This document shows positions 5,770 through 6,717 of a stretch of DNA of 6,717 nucleotides, piece after piece (positions within the stretch are counted from its first letter, which is position 1; each line of letters opens with the position of its first letter). The stretch lies in assembly GCA_002373325.1 (NCBI GenBank), contig DFKI01000111.1:1-6717 (forward strand). Direction: 5' to 3'. The DNA is from Treponema sp. UBA3649. Lineage in GTDB: Bacteria; Spirochaetota; Spirochaetia; Treponematales; Treponemataceae. Made by a program: the position numbers and the translations under genes. The notes beneath the pieces were generated by a model. It did no database searches. It had not been told where the DNA came from and was given only the letters and a program-made list of their open reading frames with translations.

Positions 5770-6717
5770 TCAAATCTTGAGTTCGGAAAGACGGGTACAT
5801 GCCTCACGGACATCCTTTCTGTGACCGAAGCTGCTGAATCTGAGATAGCCTTCTCCTGCAGGACCGAATCCGCTCCCGGGTGTTGTAACGACGCGGCACT
5901 CGTCAAGGATTTTGTCAAAGATATCCCAGCTGCTCCATCCGGGGAAATACACCCACAGATAGGGAGAGTCGCCCGTGTAGTAGACCTTCACTCCGGCTTT
6001 CTTGAAATTTTCACCGTCAAGAGTCTCCTTCATCAGCTTGGCATTGTCAAGGTAGTAGTCCACAAGCTCCCGGGTCTCCTTCCTTCCCTCGTCGTCCATC
6101 GCCGCAAGACCTCCTGCCTGGGCAATGTTGCTCGCACCGTTGAAAAGGGTTGTCATAACACGGTTCCAGTCATCACGCACAGAGCTTCCGTCAGAATAAC
6201 GCAGGGTTGAGGGAACGACGCTCCATCCCAGACGCACGCCGGTGAATCCTGCAAGCTTTGAGAAAGAGTTGATTTCAATGGCGCACTTTCTGGCACCGCT
6301 TATTTCAAAAATAGTCTTGGGCAGCTTGTCGTCACGGATAAATGAAAAATAAGCCGCGTCATAGATTATGATGCAACCGTTCTTCAGCGCATAATCAACG
6401 AGCTTTTTCAACTGAGCTTTTGTGCTTGCGGCTCCCGTGGGATTGTTCGGGCTGCAAAAATAAATGAGGGAATCCGGCTTGATTGCGGAAAGATCAGGGA
6501 AAAATCCGTTCTCGGCTGTGCAAGGCAGATATGTGACACCCTTGTAGCGGTCCTTGTTGGCTTTTCCGGCGGCTCCCACAATCACGCTTCCGTCAACATA
6601 AACCGGATAGGCAGGATCCTGCACGGCTATGGGAGTCTTTCGTCCGAAAAGAGTCTGTATGCGGGCAATGTCACACTTGGCACCGTCGGAAATGAAAATC
6701 TCATCGGGGCTCGCCAT
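5770..6717 (-). CDS. dapL: LL-diaminopimelate aminotransferase, 5' partial
   Basis: DapL is a cytoplasmic PLP enzyme that makes LL-2,6-diaminopimelate from tetrahydrodipicolinate and glutamate in one step of the lysine/diaminopimelate pathway. The 315 visible residues show the fold-type I aminotransferase landmarks (numbering from the window edge): SDGAKCD (10-16) contacting the PLP phosphate, DPAYP (34-38) with the stacking tyrosine, NNPTG (91-95), YDAAY (119-123), the PLP lysine K154 in SFSKLAGFTGVRLGW, and the carboxylate-binding arginine R293 in YLRFSSFG. The Met at the very edge is internal: SPDEIFISDGAKCD normally lies near residue 90-100 of a protein of about 410, so roughly 95 N-terminal residues and the start lie outside. 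The DGAKCD and SFSKLAGFTG motifs favour DapL over general aspartate aminotransferases, although a related class I/II aminotransferase cannot be excluded. It is the first visible gene of the reverse-strand operon. Confidence 0.88.
   Translation of the reverse strand: MASPDEIFISDGAKCDIARIQTLFGRKTPIAVQDPAYPVYVDGSVIVGAAGKANKDRYKGVTYLPCTAENGFFPDLSAIKPDSLIYFCSPNNPTGAASTKAQLKKLVDYALKNGCIIIYDAAYFSFIRDDKLPKTIFEISGARKCAIEINSFSKLAGFTGVRLGWSVVPSTLRYSDGSSVRDDWNRVMTTLFNGASNIAQAGGLAAMDDEGRKETRELVDYYLDNAKLMKETLDGENFKKAGVKVYYTGDSPYLWVYFPGWSSWDIFDKILDECRVVTTPGSGFGPAGEGYLRFSSFGHRKDVREACTRLSELKI

Noticed and set aside
5821..6210. A 129-codon forward open frame opposite dapL
   Set aside because: Antisense to strongly conserved aminotransferase sequence; no ribosome binding site or recognisable protein.
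6670..6717. The Met at the window edge as the true start of the aminotransferase
   Set aside because: The sequence after it (SPDEIFISDGAKCD) is internal in DapL proteins, the length would be about 95 residues short, and the frame runs off the window without a stop.

Overview
The window most likely comes from a diderm bacterium of the spirochaete genus Treponema, or a close relative. The basis is a paired gene set (TIGR03546-type followed by TIGR03545-type), known from outer-membrane bacteria and recalled in treponemes, placed directly after an LL-diaminopimelate aminotransferase gene. This is an inference from remembered protein families; no 16S or other marker gene is present. GC content by spot counts is about 50% in the reverse-strand genes and much patchier (25-53% per 60 bases) in the forward-strand gene.

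Layout: positions 1-41 hold a Rho-independent terminator for a forward gene lying outside the window. A short AT-rich spacer with a plausible promoter leads into one long forward gene (105-2504). It encodes a single-chain restriction-modification enzyme with a PD-(D/E)XK-like nuclease domain, an N6-adenine methyltransferase domain and a type I S-like target recognition domain. Its stop codon lies 2 bp from the stop of a convergent reverse-strand gene.

The rest of the window (2507-6717) is transcribed from the reverse strand and reads like an operon: dapL (5' end cut by the window edge), 84 bp, a small polytopic membrane protein (TIGR03546-type, DUF2062-like), 11 bp, and a large single-pass envelope protein (TIGR03545-type). 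The last two are tightly spaced, and the Shine-Dalgarno sequence of the second overlaps the stop codon of the first. The large protein has an acidic, repeat-rich cytoplasmic tail, one transmembrane helix, an AsmA-like beta segment, a long helical insert, a second beta-rich segment and a charged helical C-terminus.

The restriction-modification gene is probably an independently acquired defence unit and has no evident functional link with the operon. The least understood and most interesting part is the two-gene membrane/periplasm pair. Its architecture suggests an envelope-spanning or lipid-trafficking role, but nothing in the sequence proves that. No tRNA, rRNA, CRISPR array, insertion sequence or phage element was seen, and no gene-free stretch exceeds about 105 bases.
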